Origin: Akkermansiaceae bacterium UBA2381
Lineage (GTDB): Bacteria; Verrucomicrobiota; Verrucomicrobiia; Verrucomicrobiales; DEV007
Reading direction: 5' to 3'
DNA: 64,000 bases
Assembly (NCBI GenBank): GCA_002344215.1
Contig: DDSV01000037.1
Span: forward strand, 1-64,000
Positions 25,269 through 33,936 of the stretch are shown here, piece after piece. Below the pieces are notes generated by a model. That model ran no database searches. It had not been told where the DNA came from and worked only from the letters and a program-made list of their open reading frames with translations. How positions within the stretch are numbered: position 1 is the first letter of the stretch; every line of letters starts with the position of its first letter. The position numbers and the translations under genes are program-made.

Positions 25269-25574
25269 ATGAACTACTCAACTGTTATTATTTCCGCTGG
25301 CGGAAGTCTTGCAATTACCCTTCTAAACCTTGCGGAGGCTCTGAATCTCCCCAAGGAACGTCGCCCCGATTTTCGTGATTGGGGATATTGGGCTCAGGGT
25401 ATCATCTACATTTTACTTGGCGCTTTTGTTGCATACGTTTACCAGGCATCTGATTACGAGATTAAGCCTGTTCTTGCGCTTCAAGTTGGTGCGTCCGCGC
25501 CTCTCATCTTGAGGGCGGCTGCAAGCGCCATCCCGCGCGAGATTCAACCCCCAAAAGCGCCGCTGGGTGCGTAA
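25269..25574 (+). CDS. Small membrane protein paired with the winged-helix protein
   Basis: The 101-residue product has likely membrane segments near 5-23 (VIISAGGSLAITLLNLAEAL, weak), 42-60 (WAQGIIYILLGAFVAYVY) and 68-86 (VLALQVGASAPLILRAAA). A charged loop (PKERRPDFRDWGYW) lies between the first two. No family is recognised. It is encoded one base after the winged-helix gene. Small multi-helix membrane proteins next to sensor domains are often effectors in conflict systems, but nothing in the sequence proves this. Confidence 0.6.
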   Translation: MNYSTVIISAGGSLAITLLNLAEALNLPKERRPDFRDWGYWAQGIIYILLGAFVAYVYQASDYEIKPVLALQVGASAPLILRAAASAIPREIQPPKAPLGA

Positions 25575-25887
25575 TCTCTCGTCGCTTAAGAACCTGCAGA
25601 GAAACGGCACCTTGAGCTGATCGCGGGGAGTGTCTGCAAGATTTCGCCCTCCCGCAGCTGGCCTCTGGTAGTTCTTTTCATTCTTTCGATTCTCATTCTA
25701 TAAACGAGGGACTTGAACCTCTTTTGGTTTCAGCCCATGATGGGCGTACACAAGCCGCAGCTGGATAACCGCTGGGGCTCTCTTGTTTCATCCATGTTTT
25801 TCTCTATGTTCAACATTCATCCTGCTATCGACGCGCAGAGCGGTGCCAGTAGTGCCAGCGCTTAGGCGGCAGAAGTATAACCTCGAC
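25575..25887 (+). other. Intergenic spacer before the HxH lipoprotein gene
   Basis: This 313-base spacer has no convincing gene. It holds a short hairpin (GCCCA TGA TGGGC, 25733-25745) and a T-arm-like stretch at 25704-25722 that does not belong to a complete tRNA. Confidence 0.4.
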
Positions 25888-27099
25888 ATGATGAACCGAA
25901 TTGTAATCTCAACTAATCAGATTCGACGGAATGAGGGCCTCCCTCGCAAGGGGTTCGAAAGAGCAAGTCTCTGTGGGTTTGTGGCAGGTGTTTGTCTCGT
26001 TTCTGGTTGCGCACTGCCACGTTCCGCCGTGTTGCTGTTTCGGGAGCACGAACCGGCCCGGATCAAGGTCTCGGAACCCCCACCTTTTTGGCAGGGGCGA
26101 CTGATCCGTTCACGCGCGGAAAACGAGGCCAACGCGGCTGGGGGCGAGGTCAATCACCGTCATCTGATTGCCCATCAGCACGAAGGGATGTCTGATGCCA
26201 CCGAACAGGCCGTGCGACCGCTTGGAATCCGGGAAGTTACCGCAGACCGCGGTCACGTTCATGTTGTTAAAAGTGTTTCGACTGAACCGGCTTACTCGGC
26301 TCCCACCGAAGCGATGCCCCCGTCATTCGGCCTACGAGCGGTGATCTTGCAAAGATCCATTTTATCTCGCACACCGTCGGGATTGATTGTGGGGTATGTT
26401 GGAAGCGAACTGCCCCCAGGGTGGCATTGGTGCGACGGTGAGAACAGCACGCCAGACCTTCGGGAGCGCTACATCCAGCTCAATGGCGACCTCGGACCGA
26501 GGGGCTCGCCCGACCATGCGCACGACGCGTCGCATGGGCACACGTGGGCAACGGCTGAGAATGGCGACCAACCGGCCTATTTTGGCGACCCCGCTCCCGG
26601 AGAGCGGCCCGTTCAGGTCGCCCAGCGGGTTCACAGGCATTCACCGGGAGCCGAGTCCGTTTCCAAAGGCCAAACCGATCGCGTTCCCAATCTGCCTCCG
26701 GCCTTCGGGGTGCGGTTCATCATGGTCTCCACCGAGGGCACTAAAATTCCCAGTGGAGCAATCCTGCCCTACGTCGGGGCACGGGCACCACAGGGCTGGC
26801 GTTCCATCAGCACCCGGTTTGGCAAGGACGCAGTCGGCAGATTGCTGCACGGCAGCTGGCTGGCGACGACCGAGCCCCGCCTCTCGGGCACACTGCTGCA
26901 TTCCCATCAGTTCCGATCAGTGCACGAATTCCCTCTCGATCCAGTGAGCGGTAACGGAGGCACCGATCTGGCAGGTAACGGCCCCAATGTCCCGACGGCC
27001 GACCATCGTCATCGCGTGCGCGTTGAAACTGAGACTGAAACCGGTCCCGATGAGTCGTGGCCACCCTTTGTGGAATTACTTATTATCATCAAATCCTAA
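25888..27099 (+). CDS. Lipoprotein with two tail-collar-like modules and HxH motifs
   Basis: I chose ATG 25888 (MMNRIV) because it gives a basic n-region, a hydrophobic stretch and the lipobox VSGC with Cys 41; an open frame exists 35 codons further upstream without signal character. The 403-residue product has two phage tail-collar-like modules. One contains PSGLIVGYVGSELPPGWHWCDG (split here at residues about 159-180) and PDLRERYIQL. The other contains IPSGAILPYVGARAPQGW (about 284). His pairs recur: NHRH, HQH, HVH, HAHD, HGH, HRH, HSH, DHRH. Such H-x-H motifs coordinate metal in phage tail-fibre tips such as T4 gp37. It is followed after 15 bases by the large partner gene. Confidence 0.6.
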   Translation: MMNRIVISTNQIRRNEGLPRKGFERASLCGFVAGVCLVSGCALPRSAVLLFREHEPARIKVSEPPPFWQGRLIRSRAENEANAAGGEVNHRHLIAHQHEGMSDATEQAVRPLGIREVTADRGHVHVVKSVSTEPAYSAPTEAMPPSFGLRAVILQRSILSRTPSGLIVGYVGSELPPGWHWCDGENSTPDLRERYIQLNGDLGPRGSPDHAHDASHGHTWATAENGDQPAYFGDPAPGERPVQVAQRVHRHSPGAESVSKGQTDRVPNLPPAFGVRFIMVSTEGTKIPSGAILPYVGARAPQGWRSISTRFGKDAVGRLLHGSWLATTEPRLSGTLLHSHQFRSVHEFPLDPVSGNGGTDLAGNGPNVPTADHRHRVRVETETETGPDESWPPFVELLIIIKS

Positions 27100-27114
27100 A
27101 CCGCTCTTCATGCC

Positions 27115-29412
27115 ATGTCCCACCGACACATCTCCTTTCAGTCCGAATTTGGCATCAACCTTCACGAGCAGGGCCTTAACCGCTTGAGTGCAGGTCTACG
27201 CGCTACGAAGCCTCACCTGTTTGCTTTTCGCACCGAGATCCCGATCATTCAGCCTTCCGATGGTAATCCCGGACACACTCTCACGCTCTATGCGGTGCTC
27301 GACGAACCATTGGCGTTCAACCTCTACCCAGTGGTGGGAAATCCGGAAATCCTGAAGGACGCTTTTTTTGTCTCCGCCAACCTCCTCTTCACGCTTACCG
27401 ATAGCCAAATCGGCAGCGTCACGCGCATTCGCATACGGACGGAAAGCGCTGCTGGGATCACGCGCCTCGGCTCCCAGCTCTCGGTTGTAATTCTCGAGAA
27501 AGCAGACGGGGGGCCGTGGTTCGACATTACCAGTCTGGAAGGCGAGCACCCTGCTTTGCTCACTAATAGCGCCGAAGCGGACCTGAGCGCACTCGCGCCC
27601 GGTGACGAGGAAACGGCACGCAGCTTCCGTGCAATCATGAACTATCTGATCACGTTGTTCCTCAAGGAAGGCCTCATGCGCACCGTGCGCGAGTTCCCGC
27701 TCCCGCCCCTCGGTGACCTGATCGATGCCGGTCCGCTCGGCATGCTGCCCGGCCGCGATATCTACATTCGCAACGACGCCGTATATCTCACGATGGGTAA
27801 CGAGTTGCTGGGGGATGGTGCTTTTCCCGGTGCTGCCGCCCAAAACGACCTCACCATCGGCGTAGCCGAGAGCGGTCTACAGCGGATCCTCGACCTAATG
27901 AGCCCGATGCCCGTTCCAATCGACGTTGGCGACGACAACACCACTCTACGCCTTCGATCGAGCGATTTTCGGGTCAGCAAAATTAAGGCGGACTTGAGGC
28001 CCGGACACGACAAGCTCCTCGGGTTCGTGTCTTTCGGAGGCACGCTTGGGCTGCGATTGCAGTTCACGGCATTCGGCCGCTGGGTGCGCACGCCCTACCT
28101 GCCGCTGCCGATCGATGCCTCGTTGAGTCATTTCGGCGGACTGATTCTGCCCTACCTCACCAAAGTCAACGACGGGAAAACGGTCGAGCTGCGGATGCGG
28201 CCGGACACAAAGTTCTTCGAAGCCTGGTATGTGTTCGTCGTTACCAATTACCGGGGTCTGTTCAGAGACTTGATTCGGCGGCTGGTCGACTCGGTCAAAG
28301 ACAACCTGGTCTACAAGGTCTTCAAGAAGGTCCCCATCCTCGGCTGGATCCTCGACAAGGTGATCGACATCACCGGCGATATACTCGCTTGGGCTCTAGG
28401 CGGCGTGCTCGACGTGTTCATGTCGAGCTTCTTGACTCTAATTATCAACACGATAGGTCGCGTAGTGCTCCAGCTCATGGACCGTCCTAGCTTCAAGGTG
28501 TTTTCGATCGAGCAGAGCAGCGTTAAGGAAATGACCGGCCTGACCATCACCGGCGGGGAGCTTCGGCAGGTGGACGATGGCAGAGGCGGCGAGCTGCAGG
28601 TCGGAATTTCCTTAGCCGACGGGTTCTTTCCGTCACCTCCTCCTCCGCTTCCGACCCCGCCCGTTCCGGAGCCCACGCCCATCCCGGAACTTCCCTCTCC
28701 GAATCTTCCGACCTTACCTGAGTTTCCCGCTTCGGATTTCGAGCCGCCGTTTGCGATGGACCCGCCGCGATTTCCTTCGGTGATGGAACGTTTCTCGCTC
28801 AAATTGCAAGGTGGCATGGCTTCCTTGCAGGGGCGCATCGAGGTGCAGTATGAGATAGGAGACGAAAAATTCCGCATTGTCAAAACAACGTATCTGGATC
28901 AATCTATGCACCCTACGAGCCGAGTAATCGGCGAGTATCAGATCACGGGCGAACCCCTCACAATTGAATACCAGCACGGCATAGGAGAGGATAGCACCTC
29001 CCATGTGCGCCAGTCCGTTCGATTCGGCCCGCCTGGGCATGCAGCAGTGTCCCATGTCGCAGCCGAAGGATTGTCGTTTGATACCGACATAGAAGTGATG
29101 GATACGGCACGCATGGAAGCCGACGAGCTTTGGTTGTTTCGATTGGCCCACAGCTCGGTTTCGGCACCCGTAAATGGCCGGTTTGGGCGCCTTGAACTCG
29201 CAGATCCCTTGAGTTTTCGAAACTGGGCTCGGATGGTGCCAGTGGAAGTTAGCGTCACGGAAACCGTGTGGGTCGACGGTACGGTGATACTCAACGTTCT
29301 GTCGTCCGATATTGACGGTAAGATCGTTGCCAGAATTTCACCGGCTGAGGGACTTCTAGACGCAGAGATAGAAACACCCAACGGAAAAGTCGTGATTAAG
29401 AGGCAAATCTAA
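27115..29412 (+). CDS. Large hypothetical protein, possibly TULIP-like lipid-binding
   Basis: The 765-residue product has no signal peptide. An N-terminal beta-rich part includes VYLTMGNELLG, TIGVAESGLQRILDLM and SKIKADLRPGHDKLLGFVSFGGTLGLRL, the alternation of strands and a long helix seen in TULIP proteins (BPI/PLTP, clostridial P47/OrfX). This is a pattern-based guess. A long hydrophobic/amphipathic region (about 406-455: VPILGWILDKVIDITG, then ILAWALGGVLDVFMSSF) could insert into or lie on a membrane. A Pro-rich linker (about 507-548) leads to a C-terminal beta-rich domain. It is co-transcribed with the lipoprotein gene. I cannot assign a function. Confidence 0.55.
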   Translation: MSHRHISFQSEFGINLHEQGLNRLSAGLRATKPHLFAFRTEIPIIQPSDGNPGHTLTLYAVLDEPLAFNLYPVVGNPEILKDAFFVSANLLFTLTDSQIGSVTRIRIRTESAAGITRLGSQLSVVILEKADGGPWFDITSLEGEHPALLTNSAEADLSALAPGDEETARSFRAIMNYLITLFLKEGLMRTVREFPLPPLGDLIDAGPLGMLPGRDIYIRNDAVYLTMGNELLGDGAFPGAAAQNDLTIGVAESGLQRILDLMSPMPVPIDVGDDNTTLRLRSSDFRVSKIKADLRPGHDKLLGFVSFGGTLGLRLQFTAFGRWVRTPYLPLPIDASLSHFGGLILPYLTKVNDGKTVELRMRPDTKFFEAWYVFVVTNYRGLFRDLIRRLVDSVKDNLVYKVFKKVPILGWILDKVIDITGDILAWALGGVLDVFMSSFLTLIINTIGRVVLQLMDRPSFKVFSIEQSSVKEMTGLTITGGELRQVDDGRGGELQVGISLADGFFPSPPPPLPTPPVPEPTPIPELPSPNLPTLPEFPASDFEPPFAMDPPRFPSVMERFSLKLQGGMASLQGRIEVQYEIGDEKFRIVKTTYLDQSMHPTSRVIGEYQITGEPLTIEYQHGIGEDSTSHVRQSVRFGPPGHAAVSHVAAEGLSFDTDIEVMDTARMEADELWLFRLAHSSVSAPVNGRFGRLELADPLSFRNWARMVPVEVSVTETVWVDGTVILNVLSSDIDGKIVARISPAEGLLDAEIETPNGKVVIKRQI

Positions 29413-29539
29413 ACATGGGAGCAATTGACCAGGCGTCGAATCGGGTTCCCTCGACTGACTGAGCGTTAGCCGAGTCAGCCACGGTTCTCACACCACCGGA
29501 CCTACGGGGCCGTATCAGGCGGTTCTGACCAGACCCAGG

Positions 29540-29700
29540 CGCAAGGAACGGAATGAAATGACATCTCGCCAGGTGTTCGATTTGGTTTTCTCGAGCCGGC
29601 GAGCCGCCACTCGTCTCCGAGCTCTCCGCCGCCCCGCACATGGGCGACGACTTTGATGCCGCCCATTTCCATCTAGACGGCATCTGCTTTCATCAGGTCC
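29540..29700 (-). pseudogene. Relic of a prolyl oligopeptidase (S9) gene
   Basis: Translating the minus strand from about 29662 gives GGIKVVAHVRGGGELGDEW and then RLAGSR, a near match to the conserved segment of S9 prolyl oligopeptidases (GGI-x-x-V-A-x-x-RGGGE-x-G-x-x-W-x-x-A-G). After a frame change the next frame reads KTKSNTWRDVISF, matching the K-Q-N-x-F-D-D-F-I block that follows in the family. An in-frame stop lies just upstream (V*MEMGGI). Only this fragment of about 50 codons is recognisable, with no catalytic Ser motif nearby. It marks a decayed gene. Confidence 0.7.
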
Positions 29701-30322
29701 CAGAGAAGGAGCTGCCCAAGGAGGTGAAGGTCTGGAAACAGTCAAGAAATGCGGCATTGGCCTAAAACTGATTTTAATATTGGAGCGACTCCACCTCAAG
29801 ATCGCCAGTGCCGTGAGCCGGAAAGTAAGGCAGCATCGAGAAAAGGATGAAAAGACCAAGCCGAAGAAGGAACAGGCATGGGTAAGAGGATGGGGAAAAT
29901 TCTAAACTCCGGAACCCCGGAAGGATTATATGCGGAATTCGGGCTATTACAGACTCCGGACAAATGCAGGCGTCGCATCTTGAACTGAATCGATAGCTTG
30001 AATCGACAGGGGCTGGCAACCCGTTGATTTCCAGAGAAATAGAATATAACTCAAAGTCGAGTAAAACTCCCAAGGCGGGGGGCCGTCATCAATCACTGAC
30101 TGACGGCTGATGCTGAAACTGGCGTTCCGGGGATGTGCCGATCTGCCTGGGCATCGTGTGGCAGGAACAAATTCGGACGGCAGTCCATAAATGGGTGGCC
30201 CAACCAAGTAGCTAGATTCGTTGAGGGGCACGCCTCCAAAAAAAAGCATTCCCCCGCCGTTGATTTCCTTCTTACGGCCGACGCACTGATGATCATCTGC
30301 AGTCTGGAACGATCAGTGTGCG

Positions 30323-30346
30323 CAGATGGGGTGTTCACCCCATCTG
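30323..30346. repeat. Perfect 11-bp inverted repeat with 2-base loop
   Basis: The arms CAGATGGGGTG and CACCCCATCTG pair perfectly around TT. Copies of TGGAAC lie on both sides (about 30305 and 30345). There is no T-run. It may be an operator, a small mobile-element end or a folded RNA element. Confidence 0.55.
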
Positions 30347-30443
30347 GAACCGAGGATGGGCGATTGACGTGATCTTCTGAGGGGCACTAAGGTTGGTGTC
30401 ATCCTGAAAGACCGTTGAAATGACGGTAATGTTAGGCATCACC

Positions 30444-30462
30444 GGAGCGCGGAAAGCGCTCC
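30444..30462 (+). promoter_or_regulatory. GC hairpin in the cupin leader
   Basis: GGAGCGC and GCGCTCC form a perfect 7-bp stem with loop GGAAA, 35 bases before the chosen cupin start and outside its coding region. It may influence transcript stability or be an operator; its role is unknown. Confidence 0.4.
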
Positions 30463-30497
30463 ACCAAGACGGTCATATAGCGCGAAGGAGAGAAATC

Positions 30498-30890
30498 ATG
30501 AAAGGGTTTGTAAAGGATATCGAAAGCATTGCGGTGAAGAACGAGGAGTTCCGCAGGGTGCTTTACACGGCGCAGCATTGCCAACTTGTGGTCATGGCCT
30601 TGAAGCCGGGGGAAGAGATCGGGGCCGAGGTTCATACTCTGGATCAATTCTTTCGCGTGGAGGAAGGATCCGGTGAAGCGATTCTTGACGGAGTAGGAAC
30701 GGCGATCCATGCCGGTTTTGCGGTCATCGTGCCCGCCGGGGCGAATCATAACATCATCAATACGGGCGGTTCTCCGCTCAAGCTCTACACAATCTACTCG
30801 CCGCCCAATCACCGGGACGGGGTCGTCCACCACACCCGCGAGGAGGCTGAGGGTGACAACGAAAAGTTTGACGGCAAGACGACTGAGTGA
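30498..30890 (+). CDS. Cupin-domain protein
   Basis: I chose ATG 30498 (MKGFVKDIESIAV) because it follows a GGAGAG ribosome site (30489-30494) and begins at the usual family start; the frame runs 26 codons further upstream without similarity. The 130-residue product is a single cupin barrel: VVMALKPGEEIGAEVHTLDQFFRVEEGSGEAI (about 33-64) is cupin motif 1 and VPAGANHNIINTG (about 79-91) is motif 2. The metal-ligand set is partly present (H, Q/E and H), so metal binding is plausible. The C-terminal GVVHHTREEAE is typical of the cupin_2 group. The substrate is unknown; it is a probable cytoplasmic stand-alone gene. Confidence 0.8.
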   Translation: MKGFVKDIESIAVKNEEFRRVLYTAQHCQLVVMALKPGEEIGAEVHTLDQFFRVEEGSGEAILDGVGTAIHAGFAVIVPAGANHNIINTGGSPLKLYTIYSPPNHRDGVVHHTREEAEGDNEKFDGKTTE

Positions 30891-31156
30891 CTCTCCGGCA
30901 CCGTCCGACCTTTTGAACCTGGGCTCACCGGAACCGGAAGGTTGAGAAGCGATATCCTTCCGCTTCGACAGTTTGTTTCGATGCTCCCGGGATGATCGAA
31001 GGCCCCTGGCCTCAGTCCGGCGCGTCAAGGCGGAAAGGGAGTTTAGCGGACCTAATCCGTGCCGATTTGTGGGAAAATAGTAAGGCGTCCTTTTCCGGGG
31101 TTTCGAATGGCGCTTCGGACCAAAGCGCTTACGCTACGTAAAGATCCCCTTTTCCC

Positions 31157-33553
31157 ATGCTTTATCAGTCAGCCGGCCCGGAAGAATCACCTCCTAAGGG
31201 TCCTGATTCTCAACCTGATACCAATTCGGTGAGGTGGCGGGGCTTTTTGCGCCCGAGGTCCCGTGCGTGGTGGGTGGCGGGTGCCTACGCCGTTTTTGCG
31301 CTGCTCTGGATCTACTTCTCCGACAGGGCGCTCGAGACGCTCATCCCGGATCCTGAGAAGTTGCTTAAGGTCAGTGTGTATAAGGGCTTCGGATTCGTGA
31401 TGGTGACTTCTGTCCTTTTGCTATTGGTGGTCAGAAGCGCTTTCGGCAGGATTGAAGATGACTACGAGTTACTCAAGGCCCATGAAGTCGAAATTAAACG
31501 CCTCACTCGTCTCTACGCGGCATTAAGCCAGATCAATCAGGCGATCGTCTGGACGGGTTCGAGAGATGAACTTTTTTCCAAGGTTTGCAGGATACTTCTA
31601 GATTTTGGCGGGTTCCGGATTGCCTGGATTGGATGGCACGATCTGGAGACCCGGCGTCTTGTTCCGGTCGCAATCGAGGGAGATGGATCGGATTATATTG
31701 AGAGTTTCCGGATTTTCACCGATGAAAGGCCCGAGGGCAGGGGACTCTCGGGAATGGCGTTCAAAGAAGGACGGCATTTTGTCTGCAACGACCTGCTTCA
31801 TCATTCGGCTCCCTTACCCGGGCGTGATGAGGCGGAACTTCTGGGGCTGTGTGCTTCGGCCGCATTTCCGATCCGGTTGAAAGGCGAGGTTTTTGGAACT
31901 CTCAGCGTCTATTCTGACTCCGCCGGCTTTTTCCAGGATAAAGAGGTTGATCTGCTCGTCGAGGCGGCGGTCGATATCTCCTTTGCGCTCGACAATTTTG
32001 CCCGAGAAGAAGAGCGGGAAGCGGCCCGTGTGTTCGCGGAGAATGAGCGCCGATTCTCAGACACGATGATCGAGAGTATGCCGGGCATACTCTATTTCTA
32101 TGATGAAAGTGGCCGGTTTCTGCGATGGAACCGGAACTTTGAAACGGTCTCCGGGTATTCAGCAGACGAAATCGCAACGATGGTGCCTCTGGAGTTTTTC
32201 GGGGAGGACGACCGGCCTTTGGTTGAAGCGCGCATTGCCGATGTCTTCAAAGAGGGTGAGTCCACCATCGAGGCTTCGATTCGTTCGAAAAACGGAACCT
32301 CAACTTTATATTATCTGACGGGTCGCCGGGTTGAGTTTGACGGGCGGACCTGCCTTGTCGGTGCGGGAATCGATATCTCTGAGCGTAGGAAGGCGGAGAT
32401 CGCTTTGAGTCAGAGTGAGCAGCGCTACCGCACCACTGTTCACAGTATTCTCGAGGGGTGTCAGATCATCGGGTTTGACTGGACCTATCTGTATCTCAAT
32501 GCGGCAGCTGAGGTTCACAATCGCCGACCCAATGCTGAGCTCATGGGGAATCGTATGCCGGAAATGTGGCCCGGGATTGAAAAGACTCATCCCTTTCATC
32601 TCATCCGTAATTGCCTGGAGGACCGCGTAGCCGCCCAGGATGAGGTGGAGTTCACCTTTCCCGATGGTGTTACGGGCTGGTTTGATCTTCGAGTGCAGCC
32701 GGTTCCTGAAGGTGCCTTTGTGCTCTCCATTGACATCACGGAACGCCATCGAGCCGAGATGGCGCTTCGGGAACTTAATGAAAATCTTGAAATGCGGGTC
32801 ACTGAGAGGACCAATGAGCTGCAGTCGGCACTGATCAGGGCGGAGGCGGCGGATCGTTTGAAGTCGGCGTTCCTCACGACGATGTCTCACGAGTTGAGAA
32901 CACCGCTGAATTCCATCATTGGCTTTACCGGAATCATCCTGAAGGGGCTGGCCGGACCTCTTACCGCGGAGCAGACAAAACAGCTTGGAATGGTCAAGAG
33001 GAGCGCCCACCATCTCCTCGAGCTGATTAACGATGTTCTCGACCTCTCAAAGGTGGAGGCCGGGCAGCTCGACATTTTTCCGGAACCTTTTGACGTGATT
33101 GAATCAATTCAACGGGTGGTGGAGACGGTGAAGCCCCTTGCGGAGAAGAAAGGTCTCGCTCTTGGCCTTCGGGGAACCGATAATGCCACGGAGATTGTCA
33201 GTGACCGGAGGCGAGTTGAGCAGATTATGCTCAACCTGCTCAACAACGCGATCAAGTTTACGGAGTCGGGTGAGATCGTCCTTTTCACTGATTTCACCGA
33301 AACCGGTGAGCTTAGGATCTCGGTGAAGGACTCCGGTATCGGAATCAAGGAGGATGATATGAAAACCTTATTTCAGCCCTTCCGCCAGATCGACAGCGGT
33401 CTAACCCGCCAGCATGAGGGGACCGGGCTTGGGCTTGCGATCTGCCGTCGTCTTGCCGGGTTGCTGGGTGGCGAAATCTCTGCTGAAAGCACCTGGGGTG
33501 AGGGTAGCGTCTTCACTCTCGTTCTTCCACTCAAACCCTCCGCAGAAACATGA
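31157..33553 (+). CDS. Membrane sensor histidine kinase (GAF-PAS-PAS-HisKA-HATPase)
   Basis: The 798-residue product has two membrane helices (about 38-57 and 77-97), a GAF domain (about 115-270), two PAS domains (about 300-410 and 420-535) and a short coiled coil. The HisKA domain has SHELRTPLNSIIGF, with the phospho-accepting H578. The HATPase has an N-box near 690, DSGIGI near 725 and GTGLGLAI near 755. There is no attached receiver. The next gene is a stand-alone receiver overlapping by four bases, and a hybrid kinase follows, so this begins a phosphorelay operon. The GAF domain resembles those of cytoplasmic ligand sensors; the signal is unknown. Confidence 0.9.
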   Translation: MLYQSAGPEESPPKGPDSQPDTNSVRWRGFLRPRSRAWWVAGAYAVFALLWIYFSDRALETLIPDPEKLLKVSVYKGFGFVMVTSVLLLLVVRSAFGRIEDDYELLKAHEVEIKRLTRLYAALSQINQAIVWTGSRDELFSKVCRILLDFGGFRIAWIGWHDLETRRLVPVAIEGDGSDYIESFRIFTDERPEGRGLSGMAFKEGRHFVCNDLLHHSAPLPGRDEAELLGLCASAAFPIRLKGEVFGTLSVYSDSAGFFQDKEVDLLVEAAVDISFALDNFAREEEREAARVFAENERRFSDTMIESMPGILYFYDESGRFLRWNRNFETVSGYSADEIATMVPLEFFGEDDRPLVEARIADVFKEGESTIEASIRSKNGTSTLYYLTGRRVEFDGRTCLVGAGIDISERRKAEIALSQSEQRYRTTVHSILEGCQIIGFDWTYLYLNAAAEVHNRRPNAELMGNRMPEMWPGIEKTHPFHLIRNCLEDRVAAQDEVEFTFPDGVTGWFDLRVQPVPEGAFVLSIDITERHRAEMALRELNENLEMRVTERTNELQSALIRAEAADRLKSAFLTTMSHELRTPLNSIIGFTGIILKGLAGPLTAEQTKQLGMVKRSAHHLLELINDVLDLSKVEAGQLDIFPEPFDVIESIQRVVETVKPLAEKKGLALGLRGTDNATEIVSDRRRVEQIMLNLLNNAIKFTESGEIVLFTDFTETGELRISVKDSGIGIKEDDMKTLFQPFRQIDSGLTRQHEGTGLGLAICRRLAGLLGGEISAESTWGEGSVFTLVLPLKPSAET

Positions 33554-33915
33554 GTCGAACGGTCCTGTTAATCGAAGACAACGAACAGAATCGCTACCTG
33601 GTCAGCTACCTGCTTGAACAAGAGGGGCACACGGTGGTGATGGCGGAGAACGGGTCTCAAGGCATTGAGGAGGCGTTGAGAATCCTCCCGGACCTGATTC
33701 TTCTCGATATACAGCTTCCTCGAATGGACGGGTATGCCGTGGCGCGCGCCATCAGAGAACTCGAGCCACTCCGATCCGTGCCCATTGTTGCGGTCACTTC
33801 CTACGCCCTGACAGGTGACCGGGAGAAATCACTCGAAGCGGGTTGCAACGGCTATCTTGAAAAGCCGATAAATCCGGAAACGTTTGTCGCTGAGATCGAA
33901 CGATTTTTCTCCTAA
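33550..33915 (+). CDS. Stand-alone CheY-like response regulator
   Basis: The 121-residue product is a single receiver domain: acidic pocket LIEDNEQN (residues 6-13), phosphorylation site D53 in LILLDIQLP, T/S switch in VAVTSYA and Lys in YLEKPIN. There is no output domain. The ATG overlaps the stop of the kinase gene (ATGA), so it is the direct partner of that kinase. It probably shuttles phosphate to the kinases downstream (inference). Confidence 0.9.
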   Translation: MSRTVLLIEDNEQNRYLVSYLLEQEGHTVVMAENGSQGIEEALRILPDLILLDIQLPRMDGYAVARAIRELEPLRSVPIVAVTSYALTGDREKSLEAGCNGYLEKPINPETFVAEIERFFS

Positions 33916-33936
33916 TCTATTCTTGTAAAGCTCCTC

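Larger units (their letters stand above)
29413..30497. other. Long region without an intact gene
   Basis: Nearly 1.1 kb here has no intact gene. It holds a weak TGACT/AGTCA hairpin (about 29446-29467) that might end the 765-codon gene. It also holds a prolyl-oligopeptidase relic, a perfect 11-bp inverted repeat (30323-30346) and a GC hairpin before the cupin gene. It looks like gene debris. Confidence 0.6.

Noticed and set aside
25704..25722. Sequence resembling a tRNA T-arm on the minus strand (GGTTCAAGTCCCTC)
   Set aside because: The T-stem pairs poorly (two mismatches in five), and no acceptor, D or anticodon arm can be built around it, so it is not a tRNA gene. An attachment-site role cannot be shown either.
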